Shown: positions 1-7,169 of the stretch, in pieces
How positions within the stretch are numbered: position 1 is the first letter of the stretch
Layout of the letters: each line of letters starts with the position of its first letter
Assembly: GCA_017427415.1 (NCBI GenBank)
Contig: JAFRSU010000060.1
Span: forward strand, 1 to 46,696
Direction: 5' to 3'
DNA: 46,696 nucleotides
Origin: Lachnospiraceae bacterium
GTDB taxonomy: Bacteria > Bacillota > Clostridia > Lachnospirales > Lachnospiraceae
The notes under the pieces: generated by a model
Seen by the model: only the letters and a program-made list of their open reading frames with translations
Told to the model about the DNA's origin: nothing
Databases searched by the model: none
Position numbers and translations under genes: made by a program

Positions 1-1
1 A

Positions 2-592
2 GCCCAGAAGACAGCAGGTGTTATGCGTTCGAAGCTCGGGATCTTATCTCCTAACCATATGGACAAAGACCAGTATGCATTCTGCTGGATCGTTGACTTC
101 CCTATGTATGAGATAGGCGAGGAGTCCGGAGAGCTTGAGTTCTGTCACAATCCTTTCTCGATGCCTAACGGCGGATTAGAGATCCTGGAGAAGGCAGAAA
201 AAGGCGAGGTTGATCCTCTTACTATCAATGCATTCCAGTATGACCTCGTAATCAACGGTTACGAGTCGGCATCGGGAGCAGTAAGAAATCATGATCCCGA
301 GATCATGGTTAAGGCATTTAACCTGGTAGGACTCGGCGAGGATGAGGTTAAGTCCAAGTTCCCCGCTATGTACAATGCGTTCTGCTACGGAGCACCGCCT
401 CATGCAGGTGCAGCTCCCGGAGTGGACAGAATGATCATGCTTCTTACCGGCGAAGAGTCCATCAGAGAGGTTATTCCTTTCCCGATGAACGGAAAGGCTC
501 AGGATGTCATGGTAGGTGCTCCGAGCGAGGTAACCGAGAAGCAGCTTAAGGAAGTTCATATCAGGATTGCTGAAGAAGACAAAACCGAATAA
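2..592 (+). CDS. aspS: Aspartyl-tRNA synthetase, C-terminal part (5' end outside window)
   Basis: About 196 residues of the class II aspartyl-tRNA synthetase, which charges tRNA-Asp (or also tRNA-Asn in organisms using the amidotransferase route) in the cytoplasm. The reading frame is open from base 2. Visible family signatures are the FCHNPFSMP segment, YDLVINGYE and the class II motif 3 region [19 protein letters not shown], which binds ATP. The C-terminus ([22 protein letters not shown]) is typical of bacterial AspRS. A strong intrinsic terminator follows directly, so it is the last gene of its transcript. Only the N-terminal anticodon-binding part is missing, because of the window edge. 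Confidence 0.97.
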   Translation, partial: AQKTAGVMRSKLGILSPNHMDKDQYAFCWIVDFPMYEIGEESGELEFCHNPFSMPNGGLEILEKAEKGEVDPLTINAFQYDLVINGYESASGAVRNHDPEIMVKAFNLVGLGEDEVKSKFPAMYNAFCYGAPPHAGAAPGVDRMIMLLTGEESIREVIPFPMNGKAQDVMVGAPSEVTEKQLKEVHIRIAEEDKTE

Positions 593-597
593 ATGTG

Positions 598-637
598 AAA
601 ATCAATCAGAGGGACGGTTCTCTGATTGATTTTTTTT
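598..637 (+). terminator. Intrinsic terminator after aspS
   Basis: A perfect stem of about 12 bp (AATCAATCAGAG pairing with CTCTGATTGATT) around a GGACGGTT loop, followed by a run of T. Confidence 0.92.
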
Positions 638-648
638 GTGGAGGTTGA

Positions 649-1004
649 GGCAGGCCGGGACGGACCGTCCGGTATGAAACCCGTCACCGCATCGCAGGAT
701 ATGCTTTATGACTTCATACTCAATTACGCTTCGGACGTTTGCAAGTTGCCCTTTGGAGGCAGGCCGGGACGGACCGTCCGGTATGAAACCCGTTACCGCA
801 TCGCAGGATATGCTTTATGACTTTATACTCATTTTCATTTCGGACGCTTGCAATCGGACGTCCGCTTGATACCGGACGTCCTTGTGCTACGCTCAAAATC
901 CGATTTGGATAATCGGATTTTGCCTCATTACAATGAGCGTAAAGTCATAGCATATCTGCTGCTCGCTTTATGGTTTCATACCGGATGGTCCGTCCCGGCC
1001 TGCC
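649..1004. repeat. Compound repeat: two 96-bp direct copies plus one inverted copy
   Basis: Copies at 649-744 and 758-853 align without gaps at an offset of 109 bp and differ at a few positions. A third, more diverged copy lies inverted at about 932-1004, with its GGCAGGCCGGGACGGACC end outermost. Between the arms sit a shorter hairpin (AAAATCCGAT at 895-904 with ATCGGATTTT at 912-921, extended by ACGCTCA/TGAGCGT) and a doubled CGGACGTCC motif. The whole can fold into one large stem. No convincing gene lies in it; the short open frame 626-820 is just the repeat read through. It could be a non-autonomous mobile element remnant. Confidence 0.8.
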
Positions 1005-1309
1005 ATAAAAATCCTGTGTAACGGATAACAAAAAGAAAGATAAATCCTGATAGAGGATCCTCCCTATGATTGACCAATGAGTGAAAATACAATATAGAAC
1101 ATCGAAATAAATCAGTTTTTATGATATTATAATAAAATAGAAGATATCCAATATCTCTTTTCGGAGTGCAGGTGGGAGAGATTTTTGTTTCGGTCGGGGT
1201 TCAAGTCACGAATGAAATGAGATGAAAAGTATCATTTTGTTACCAAGGAAAAGCCGAAGTTTTTTAGGTGACTATGATAATAAATCATAAGAATGGAAGG
1301 GGTTTAAAT
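1005..1309. other. AT-rich gene-free stretch before the GlcG-like gene
   Basis: No gene seen. A TATAAT at 1128-1133 could be a -10 element, but no good -35 lies 17 bp upstream. A short hairpin (AGATAT/ATATCT) follows at about 1141-1156. Presumably the promoter and leader of the 1310 gene are here. Confidence 0.4.
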
Positions 1310-1717
1310 ATGACAAATGATGAGATCAGAAACAGCATAGTGTTGGTTCTTGAGGAAATGAAGAAAAAAGCTGAAACTATGGGAATACAGGGTGTGGCAG
1401 TTGCTTCTGTCCTGAATAAGGGTGAGGATGTTGATTGGATAGGAGAGATGAAGGTAGTCGGGACACCTTGTAATTTTAAGGAAGGCTGGAATCTGGTGGC
1501 CATAGCATGGTCAAAGTGTGGGGAAGCCATTGCAACAGAGGCAGACAGCGGTAATCCTGAGCATAAAAAGATCCTTGGAGAATGCGGTTTTGTCGGTGGT
1601 GCATTTGAAGAGTATAACGGATATAAGATGGCATTTGCGTTCAGCGGTGCTTTATCCGAAGAGGATCTTGAAGTGGCAAAGTTCGGGATCAAACTTATGA
1701 AAGAAAAGATAGGATAA
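1310..1717 (+). CDS. GlcG/HbpS-like (heme-degrading family) small protein
   Basis: A 135-residue protein without signal peptide or membrane segment. The C-terminal half (GGAFEEYNGYKMAFAFSGAL then SEEDLEVAKFGI) resembles the end of GlcG/HbpS-family proteins, in which a GG-x-P-x-x-x-G turn and a G-x-S-G-x-x-x-E-x-D stretch recur. The family binds heme or small ligands, but its role is poorly defined; the match is by eye and moderate. The ATG at 1310 is chosen over the upstream ATG at 1268 because GGAAGGGG lies 7 bases before it. The gene ends 7 bases before the acetyltransferase gene, so the two are probably co-transcribed. Confidence 0.6.
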   Translation: MTNDEIRNSIVLVLEEMKKKAETMGIQGVAVASVLNKGEDVDWIGEMKVVGTPCNFKEGWNLVAIAWSKCGEAIATEADSGNPEHKKILGECGFVGGAFEEYNGYKMAFAFSGALSEEDLEVAKFGIKLMKEKIG

Positions 1718-1724
1718 GATAAAT

Positions 1725-2171
1725 ATGGAAACGGCTTCAAATGAATGGACAGCAAAAACCTTTGATGAACTTACCACACGTGAGTTATATGAGATACTGA
1801 GGGTAAGAGCGGAAGTATTCGTAAAAGAGCAGGGGATCAACTGTGTGGATCCTGATACGGTAGATTATTCAAGCATACATATTTTTTCTATTCGTGATGG
1901 GAGAGTATGTGCATATTTAAGAGCATATTCAGTAGATGACATGACCATTAAGGTCGGAAGAATACTGGCCGTACCTCATTGCATGGGTATAGGGACTGAG
2001 CTTATGCATTATGCGGTTAAAAAGATCAAGGAGATGACAGGCTGCAGTAAAATAGTCATGGATGCACAAAAACATGCGGTTCCGTTCTATGAAAAACTCG
2101 GATTTAAAGTTACCTCGAATGAATACCTTGAAGAAGGCATCTGGCACGTGGACATGAAACTGGATGTGTGA
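1725..2171 (+). CDS. GNAT-family N-acetyltransferase, ElaA-like
   Basis: A 148-residue soluble protein. The start W-x-x-K-x-F-x-E-L-T-x-x-E-L-Y and the next block RAEVFVKEQGI are hallmarks of the ElaA group of GNAT acetyltransferases. The acetyl-CoA loop is RILAVPHCMGIGTELM, a variant of the R/Q-x-x-G-x-G/A motif. The tail AQKHAVPFYEKLGFKV is the usual GNAT end. Substrate unknown. It follows the GlcG-like gene after 7 bases and is closed by a shared bidirectional terminator. Confidence 0.87.
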   Translation: METASNEWTAKTFDELTTRELYEILRVRAEVFVKEQGINCVDPDTVDYSSIHIFSIRDGRVCAYLRAYSVDDMTIKVGRILAVPHCMGIGTELMHYAVKKIKEMTGCSKIVMDAQKHAVPFYEKLGFKVTSNEYLEEGIWHVDMKLDV

Positions 2172-2222
2172 CTGCCGGTCACAGACTATTGTAGGCTTTG
2201 GGCTTTATAGTAATTCGCTTAA

Positions 2223-2270
2223 TAAAACGGAGAATCATTTTTCTTAATTGAAAAAAGGTTCTCCGTTTTA
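2223..2270. terminator. Bidirectional terminator between convergent genes
   Basis: Stem TAAAACGGAGAA (from 2223) pairs with TTCTCCGTTTTA (to 2270), with A/T runs on both sides. It sits between the converging 1725 and 2275 genes and could serve both strands. Confidence 0.82.
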
Positions 2271-2274
2271 ATGA

Positions 2275-3159
2275 TCAGTTCCCCTCATGGAACAGTTTTA
2301 GTTTAGCAAAGAAATCCTCGAGTATATATCTGGAATCCACACTTTTGTAGACGCGGATCACAGGATTACCTGGGCGAAGGGTAGATGTGGTATCCGCACT
2401 TACGTGAGGTGCGGGCTCGTATTCGAATTTACCGCATCCGGGGTTTATGGCTAAAGCGATGGCGGGAGAATCTCCCAATGACCATGATTCACCTTGTGTC
2501 CAGCCGGCAGAAGGTGACAGATTGTAATTAATCATATTCTCATATAGATGCTTGCCGATCTTTCCGTAAGGAAGGACTTTGACTTTAAGTTCGGCCAGAC
2601 CAACAGTGATCGTGGTATAAACATCCGAAGGAACCAGCCATATTTCGGCTCCGCTTTCAAGCACGAAATTTGCGGCAGTTACGTCATTACCTGCATTAAA
2701 CTCCCTGAAGGGAGCTTTTCTTTTTTCTGTACCGTGGGTGCCGATCCATATGACTCTGATCTTTTCTTTTATTTTGGGTTCTTTATTTATAGCTACAGCC
2801 AGATTGGTGATAGCGCCTTGACATAAGATGTACAAAGGTTTCGGATCGTCGTTTAATGCTTCTTTGATAATAAAATCTGCAGCATCACTTATTTTGTCAG
2901 GCCAGCCGGATATCTCTACAGGATCCTCTTCACCCATAAATACCGGGACCTTCATATCCATGGCATCAAGTATGGTCAGGATCTCATCATAACTTTTTTT
3001 AACTGAGTCTTTCTCATTATAATGCTCTGCAAGTATTCCCTTTACGATCAGCTTCGGGCTTAAGAGGGCCTGGACTATTGCGTAGGGATCGTCAGCCTCA
3101 CAGGCTGCATCTGTATCGATTATTACACGTATTTTCTTTTCATCCGGAATTTTGATCAT
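2275..3159 (-). CDS. Inosine/uridine-preferring nucleoside hydrolase-like protein
   Basis: About 294 residues. The N-terminal RVIIDTDAACEADDPYAIVQ is the Asp-rich calcium site of IUNH-type nucleoside hydrolases (family D-T-D-x-x-x-x-D-D). The middle block FNAGNDVTAANFVLESGAEI followed by WLVPSDV matches the family's N-x-x-x-D-x-x-A-A segment, and GDSPAIALAINP takes the place of the usual H-D-x-x-A-V-A. The family cleaves the N-glycosidic bond of ribonucleosides; the exact substrate cannot be read. I chose the ATG ending at 3159 because the 34 residues upstream are not family-like, that DNA contains a hairpin, and an AAGG lies about 9 bases before this ATG. It is second in a reverse pair with the transglutaminase-like gene. 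Confidence 0.8.
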   Translation of the reverse strand: MIKIPDEKKIRVIIDTDAACEADDPYAIVQALLSPKLIVKGILAEHYNEKDSVKKSYDEILTILDAMDMKVPVFMGEEDPVEISGWPDKISDAADFIIKEALNDDPKPLYILCQGAITNLAVAINKEPKIKEKIRVIWIGTHGTEKRKAPFREFNAGNDVTAANFVLESGAEIWLVPSDVYTTITVGLAELKVKVLPYGKIGKHLYENMINYNLSPSAGWTQGESWSLGDSPAIALAINPGCGKFEYEPAPHVSADTTSTLRPGNPVIRVYKSVDSRYILEDFFAKLKLFHEGN

Positions 3160-3189
3160 ATTTCGTACCTTGTCGCAGGCATGGTACAC

Positions 3190-3224
3190 ATCTGTGACGT
3201 GCCTGCTTACGTCACAGATGAATC
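3190..3224. repeat. Perfect hairpin between the two reverse genes
   Basis: CATCTGTGACGT and ACGTCACAGATG form a 12-bp perfect stem around a short loop. It lies in the 5' region of the nucleoside hydrolase gene. There is no T run, so it is not an ordinary terminator; it could be an operator or an mRNA stability element. Confidence 0.55.
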
Positions 3225-3284
3225 GGAGGACCGTCCATATGATTGATTGGACACAGACCATCGCAGGTTTTAGGCTTTAAAATA

Positions 3285-4406
3285 TCATGAGATATTTAGG
3301 ACGTTGATAATTACAGCTGACTCAAATTCATTGCAATTTAGTCCGTATCCATCATAGTGGCCTTCACCGGTCATCTTGTCGGGGATAAGTTCTACTTCAC
3401 CGCGTGTGTTAAAAATTTCATCGGCACGGGGATAATCCTTTGCGGGATAGAGGTCTGCCGAAGGTGCAGAAGCAGTGGGGACCATACAGGGGTCGATATT
3501 ACCGAAAAAGTAGTCCTTTAGTAAAATATCGGTGCCGGGGATTTTTTCGTTCCCGGCTTTTTTTGCAAATTCGCAGTCGACATATATCCAGCCGTAAGGC
3601 AGAAGATGGATGAGTGCCCAGTCATGAGATACGGCATTTTGAGTACAGCCGGGTTTTGATGCTTCGGACATACCGGATGCAGCAGGCTGCTTGGACATAT
3701 CAGGTGCAGACGGGCTCTCAGACTGATCGGACATTGCCCAGCCGCCCTGCCAGCGTGCGGGTATGCCGCACATCCTGCACATGGAAACAAAAGCCATATT
3801 GAGGGTTTCGTCTTCTGTGGCTGTATATTCGTTAACTATCAGGTCGTATATTTTTCGGGCAAGAGTGCCACGGGCTTTTAATGCATCTGTTGTATCTGTA
3901 TCTATGCCGCCTTTTTTAAGAAAATGCTTATAGCTGTCCTTAAATTTAAGTCCTTTCTCCCCGGCAACATCTTTTATGGTCACACGGTCAAACGGGAGAG
4001 CGGTATATGACTCGCATCCGCAGTGTCCTGCAGCGGAAAACTTCGCTATTTCTTCTTTGGCAAAGCTCTTCTGGGGAGTGTGGTCTATAAGGCTTATATC
4101 AGGCTCGGTATATGTATGTTCGGAATTAAAAGCATACACAATACTGAAAGGTGTATTCTCCGACATTATCTCATTAAAATAAGCACTTCTCTGAGGGTAA
4201 TCCTCAACACTCATCATCCTGAACATGGGCTCTGAATCGATGAGACGGCCTTCCTTAAGCCATGAAGCGTTAATAGGTGCGGGCAGATGCACCCTTACGG
4301 TACCGGGACGGAATACGTCTTCCTTTATTTTAACGGTGATACCGGCTTCTATTTCTACGTTTATGCTTTTATTTTCATATAATGTTTTTATGCATTCCTT
4401 ATTCAT
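3285..4406 (-). CDS. Transglutaminase-like protein, apparently without the catalytic cysteine
   Basis: A 373-residue protein with no signal peptide. Residues about 197-277 match the bacterial transglutaminase-like (cysteine protease fold) core: NMAFVSMCRMCGIPARWQGG and then SHDWALIHLLPYGWIYVD, supplying the His (261) and Asp (277). Aligned on GIPAR, the nucleophilic Cys should be at residue 199, where an Asp stands. The protein may therefore be inactive or a binding module. A polar insert of about 35 residues rich in Met-Ser/Pro/Ala (225-259) sits between the core blocks. The residues before about 130 form a beta-rich N-terminal domain I do not recognise. An AAAAGGA ribosome binding site precedes the ATG. 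Confidence 0.72.
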   Translation of the reverse strand: MNKECIKTLYENKSINVEIEAGITVKIKEDVFRPGTVRVHLPAPINASWLKEGRLIDSEPMFRMMSVEDYPQRSAYFNEIMSENTPFSIVYAFNSEHTYTEPDISLIDHTPQKSFAKEEIAKFSAAGHCGCESYTALPFDRVTIKDVAGEKGLKFKDSYKHFLKKGGIDTDTTDALKARGTLARKIYDLIVNEYTATEDETLNMAFVSMCRMCGIPARWQGGWAMSDQSESPSAPDMSKQPAASGMSEASKPGCTQNAVSHDWALIHLLPYGWIYVDCEFAKKAGNEKIPGTDILLKDYFFGNIDPCMVPTASAPSADLYPAKDYPRADEIFNTRGEVELIPDKMTGEGHYDGYGLNCNEFESAVIINVLNIS

Positions 4407-4523
4407 GACATGGTCCTTTTATTTTAATTTAGATGTCACACTACTCATTTCTATCGGAGTTTCGTTTTTTCTGTGGAAACGACGAAGGCGATTTCATAGT
4501 GACATTACATATGATATGTGTTG

Positions 4524-4552
4524 ATTTTACAATAGTTTATCTGTAAATACAA
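4524..4552 (-). promoter_or_regulatory. Probable promoter of the transglutaminase/nucleoside hydrolase pair
   Basis: On the reverse strand TTGTAT (4552-4547), a 17-bp spacer and TAAAAT (4529-4524). The leader, about 110 nt, contains an imperfect inverted repeat (GTCAC...GTGAC, about 4435-4503). Confidence 0.5.
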
Positions 4553-4595
4553 GCCTATTTTTGATAGGGTTTACCCCGGCTCCATTAAAAAGTTC

Positions 4596-4624
4596 TTTAC
4601 AAATCAAAAACCGTATTGTATAAT
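4596..4624 (+). promoter_or_regulatory. Sigma-A type promoter of the Tad-like operon
   Basis: TTTACA (4596-4601), 17-bp spacer, TATAAT (4619-4624): nearly consensus. It leaves a leader of about 150 nt that contains the hairpin ACGGGT/ACCCGT (about 4699-4718) before the AAGGAGG at 4766-4772. Confidence 0.82.
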
Positions 4625-4783
4625 AACCACACAAATGAGAGAGTCGGTACTCTTATTTCTATAATATCATTTTATCTTTACGCTTTTTGCAGCGTTTCAA
4701 ACGGGTGTGAAAATACCCGTCTTATGTTATTTATTCACTTTTTTCCAATTTAAACTTAATACTTTAAGGAGGTTTTTTGCCTG

Positions 4784-5647
4784 ATGAGCAAAAGGATCAG
4801 GAGATTTGCGTCTAAAGGGCACAGGAGAACTGTCTTTATTTTTGCGGGATTTTTTGTTTTCTGCATTATCGGGGCTGTCATGTATTTTTTTGTGATCCGT
4901 GAAAATCCGGAAGCAGCACTGTACAGACTTAAAAACTCAGAACTGGAGAGCAGGATAGAAAAAGGGACAAAGACAGTATATATTGCATCAGAATATATCC
5001 CAAAGGGAACGGTGTTAGAGCGCGGTATGACTGCGGAGACACAGCTGCTTACGGAATCGGCAGGATTTATATCCGAAGCTGATTTCGGTGGTGTGGCGCT
5101 TATAGATATAGATACCGGTACAGAGCTTACTAAAAATCTGTTCGGATACACTTCGGAGGAAAATGTCTGCAAGGAGATCGAATATGAGATCGGTGATATC
5201 CCGGGGAATATCAAGGCGGGAGATTATGTTGATATAAGGATCCGATATCCCGACGGAACCGATTATATTGTTCTGTCGAAAAAGCAGATGGGAGAATCGG
5301 ATATGCGTCAGAATAAGGTGTTATTTAGCGTTAATGAGAGGGAGATACTATTGATGGATTCGGCAGTAACAGATGCCGGGATATATGACGGGACAATTAT
5401 TTACCCGGCAAAGTATGCCGCACCTTCGTCCTCGCCGGCGTCAACGGTCAATTATGTGCCGTCTCTTTCTACATGTGAACTCATGAAAAGCATCCCTGAA
5501 GCTAAACCGTTTTTTTCGGCATTTGATTATGAGAAAAGGGTAAAGCTTGAAGAGTCCTTAAAAGGTTTTATGAATGCGGGCGGACAGAAGGTTTCTTCCG
5601 GCAGGGATACATCGTCGTATGATATAGGAGGGTCTGCATGGGACTAA
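4784..5647 (+). CDS. SAF-domain protein, CpaB/RcpC-like (pilus assembly)
   Basis: A 287-residue protein with one membrane helix at about residues 17-37 after a basic N-terminus. Residues about 63-125 form a SAF-like domain (YIPKGTVLERGM, and later DIDTGTELTKNLFG), followed by GNIKAGDYVDIRIRYPDG. This is the layout of CpaB/RcpC, a periplasmic or extracytoplasmic assembly protein of Tad/Flp pili. It is first in the operon, with AAGGAGG 11 bases before the ATG. The following gene starts inside its last codons, indicating translational coupling. Confidence 0.8.
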   Translation: MSKRIRRFASKGHRRTVFIFAGFFVFCIIGAVMYFFVIRENPEAALYRLKNSELESRIEKGTKTVYIASEYIPKGTVLERGMTAETQLLTESAGFISEADFGGVALIDIDTGTELTKNLFGYTSEENVCKEIEYEIGDIPGNIKAGDYVDIRIRYPDGTDYIVLSKKQMGESDMRQNKVLFSVNEREILLMDSAVTDAGIYDGTIIYPAKYAAPSSSPASTVNYVPSLSTCELMKSIPEAKPFFSAFDYEKRVKLEESLKGFMNAGGQKVSSGRDTSSYDIGGSAWD

Positions 5648-6339
5648 AGGAAAAGCAGGTGAACGTAGCAGGCTCAGGCTATGAAGGCTTCATGCTGTTT
5701 TTGGCTGAAATATTGTGCTGTGCGGGGAAAAAGATTTTATTCGCCGATCATACCGAAGAGCATAACATGATGGAGTATTTTCCACATGTGGAGGGCATAG
5801 ACCCGGTTGATAATATAATTGATAACGGCGGGATAGGATATGTTATCCTGACCGGAATTAAAGAAAGGGAAATGACCGCAGATATCAAAGAAAATACGGA
5901 CAGCTATGATATTCTGTTTAATCTGTTTGACTTAAAAAACTTTTCACGTAAAGATATTTTAAAGTCAGATGATGATAAAAAGACAGATTTATCATTATTC
6001 ATCACCGACGAAAAGGCAGAAAACATCGCTGTACTTTCTCGTACCACCCCCGGATCTGACAGTATTCTCATAATAAATGATTATACCGGCGCGATAAAAC
6101 GCAGGATAGAAAACACAGCCGGGGAGCTTGGAATCGAAAAAGTATATGTGCTGCCTTTTAATTTAAGAGACAGAAAACTGGAAATCCTCGCAGGCTATAA
6201 CGACAGGTTTAAGTTTTCGGGATTATCAAGGGAGAGAGAGGAAGTATTAACAGTGCTTACAGGCCTTATCGTCCCGGAACTGACCGAAAAAGAGAAAAGA
6301 AAGGCATATAAAACTGCAGCCGGGGGAGGTAGAAAATGA
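5638..6339 (+). CDS. Degenerate ParA/MinD-like protein of the Tad-like operon
   Basis: A 233-residue soluble protein. The N-terminal VNVAGSGYEGFMLFLAEIL, then GKKILFADHTE, follows the beta-P-loop-helix-beta pattern of ParA/MinD ATPases, but the P-loop has no lysine or threonine for nucleotide binding. It is read as a TadZ/CpaE-like relative that has lost ATPase activity; this is inference. It overlaps the SAF gene by 10 bases and the next ParA-like gene by ATGA, so the three are probably made in fixed proportion. Confidence 0.5.
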   Translation: MGLKEKQVNVAGSGYEGFMLFLAEILCCAGKKILFADHTEEHNMMEYFPHVEGIDPVDNIIDNGGIGYVILTGIKEREMTADIKENTDSYDILFNLFDLKNFSRKDILKSDDDKKTDLSLFITDEKAENIAVLSRTTPGSDSILIINDYTGAIKRRIENTAGELGIEKVYVLPFNLRDRKLEILAGYNDRFKFSGLSREREEVLTVLTGLIVPELTEKEKRKAYKTAAGGGRK

Positions 6340-7169
6340 ATATAGCATTTTGGAGCCCTATGCACGGGACAGGTACCACTTCGGCACTTCTGGCCGTAGC
6401 GGCTGCATATGGGGAGATGGAAGGAAAAAAACTGCTGCTATCGCAAACCCATTACAATCTTAATAATCTCGAGTATCCTTTACTCGGAGATGTGAGAGAG
6501 GATGATTTTTTCCGTGATACCGGGATCGATGCGGCACTAAGGCATTTTAAATCGGGAAATGTCACGGATACGCAGCTCTCTGACTGCACGATCAAGATCG
6601 GTAAAAACCTGTACCTTTTGGCAGGAACCCACAGCAGTAACAGGGAAGGTTTTGAAAATGATATGGTAGAAAGTATGATAATCCATATCCTGCTTTTGTA
6701 CGGGCAATACTATGACGTTGTTTTTACGGATACCAATTCCGGATTCGGTGTTTATTCGATGAAAATACTCGAAGAGTGTGATGCGGTGGTGGTATCTTTA
6801 AATCAGAATCTGTTTATGCTGGATTCCTTTCTTGATAACGAAAGGTTTAAGGATAAGAAAATGTTCTATCTGTTTACGGATTATGACAGCAGGAGAAAAT
6901 ACAATATAAAAAACATCTCTGCAAAGTATAAGCAGATAGGGAAGAACAATTCCGGGATAATCCCTCACAGCGCCCGTTTTGCTGATTCCATATGTGATAA
7001 GAAGACATACAGATATATAACGGATAATCTTGACTGCGACAGCGATCATGCTGACTATGAATTCTTTACCGGGCTTAAAAGTACGATAGACAAGCTGAAG
7101 ATTTTTTTGGAAAGCATAAAAAGCGGAAGTGCCGGGAAAACGGAGGATGCTCAATGGTATGGATCGTGA
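6336..7169 (+). CDS. ParA/MinD-like protein with atypical Walker A (TadZ/CpaE-like)
   Basis: A 277-residue soluble protein starting MNIAFWSPMHGTGTTSALLA. It has the ParA/MinD arrangement: deviant Walker A (HGTGTTS instead of KGGxGKT), GKKLLLSQTHYN in place of the usual K-x-L-L-I-D-x-D, and YYDVVFTDTNSG as the switch-II/Walker B strand. TadZ/CpaE proteins, which localise Tad pilus machines at the cell pole, often have atypical Walker A motifs. Its gene sits just before the secretion ATPase gene, which fits this role. The start overlaps the previous stop (ATGA), with GGGGGAGG upstream. Confidence 0.65.
   Translation: MNIAFWSPMHGTGTTSALLAVAAAYGEMEGKKLLLSQTHYNLNNLEYPLLGDVREDDFFRDTGIDAALRHFKSGNVTDTQLSDCTIKIGKNLYLLAGTHSSNREGFENDMVESMIIHILLLYGQYYDVVFTDTNSGFGVYSMKILEECDAVVVSLNQNLFMLDSFLDNERFKDKKMFYLFTDYDSRRKYNIKNISAKYKQIGKNNSGIIPHSARFADSICDKKTYRYITDNLDCDSDHADYEFFTGLKSTIDKLKIFLESIKSGSAGKTEDAQWYGS

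Noticed and set aside
626..820. Open frame of 64 codons after aspS
   Set aside because: It is only the 96-bp direct repeat read twice; the protein repeats itself, there is no ribosome binding site, and the start overlaps the terminator.
1180..1220. A GGTTCAAGTC string resembling a tRNA T-loop
   Set aside because: No T-stem pairing around it, no D-arm or anticodon arm and no acceptor stem at the right distances.
3160..3261. N-terminal extension of the nucleoside hydrolase
   Set aside because: The extra 34 residues are not family-like, include a perfect hairpin in the DNA, and the downstream ATG fits the family start better.
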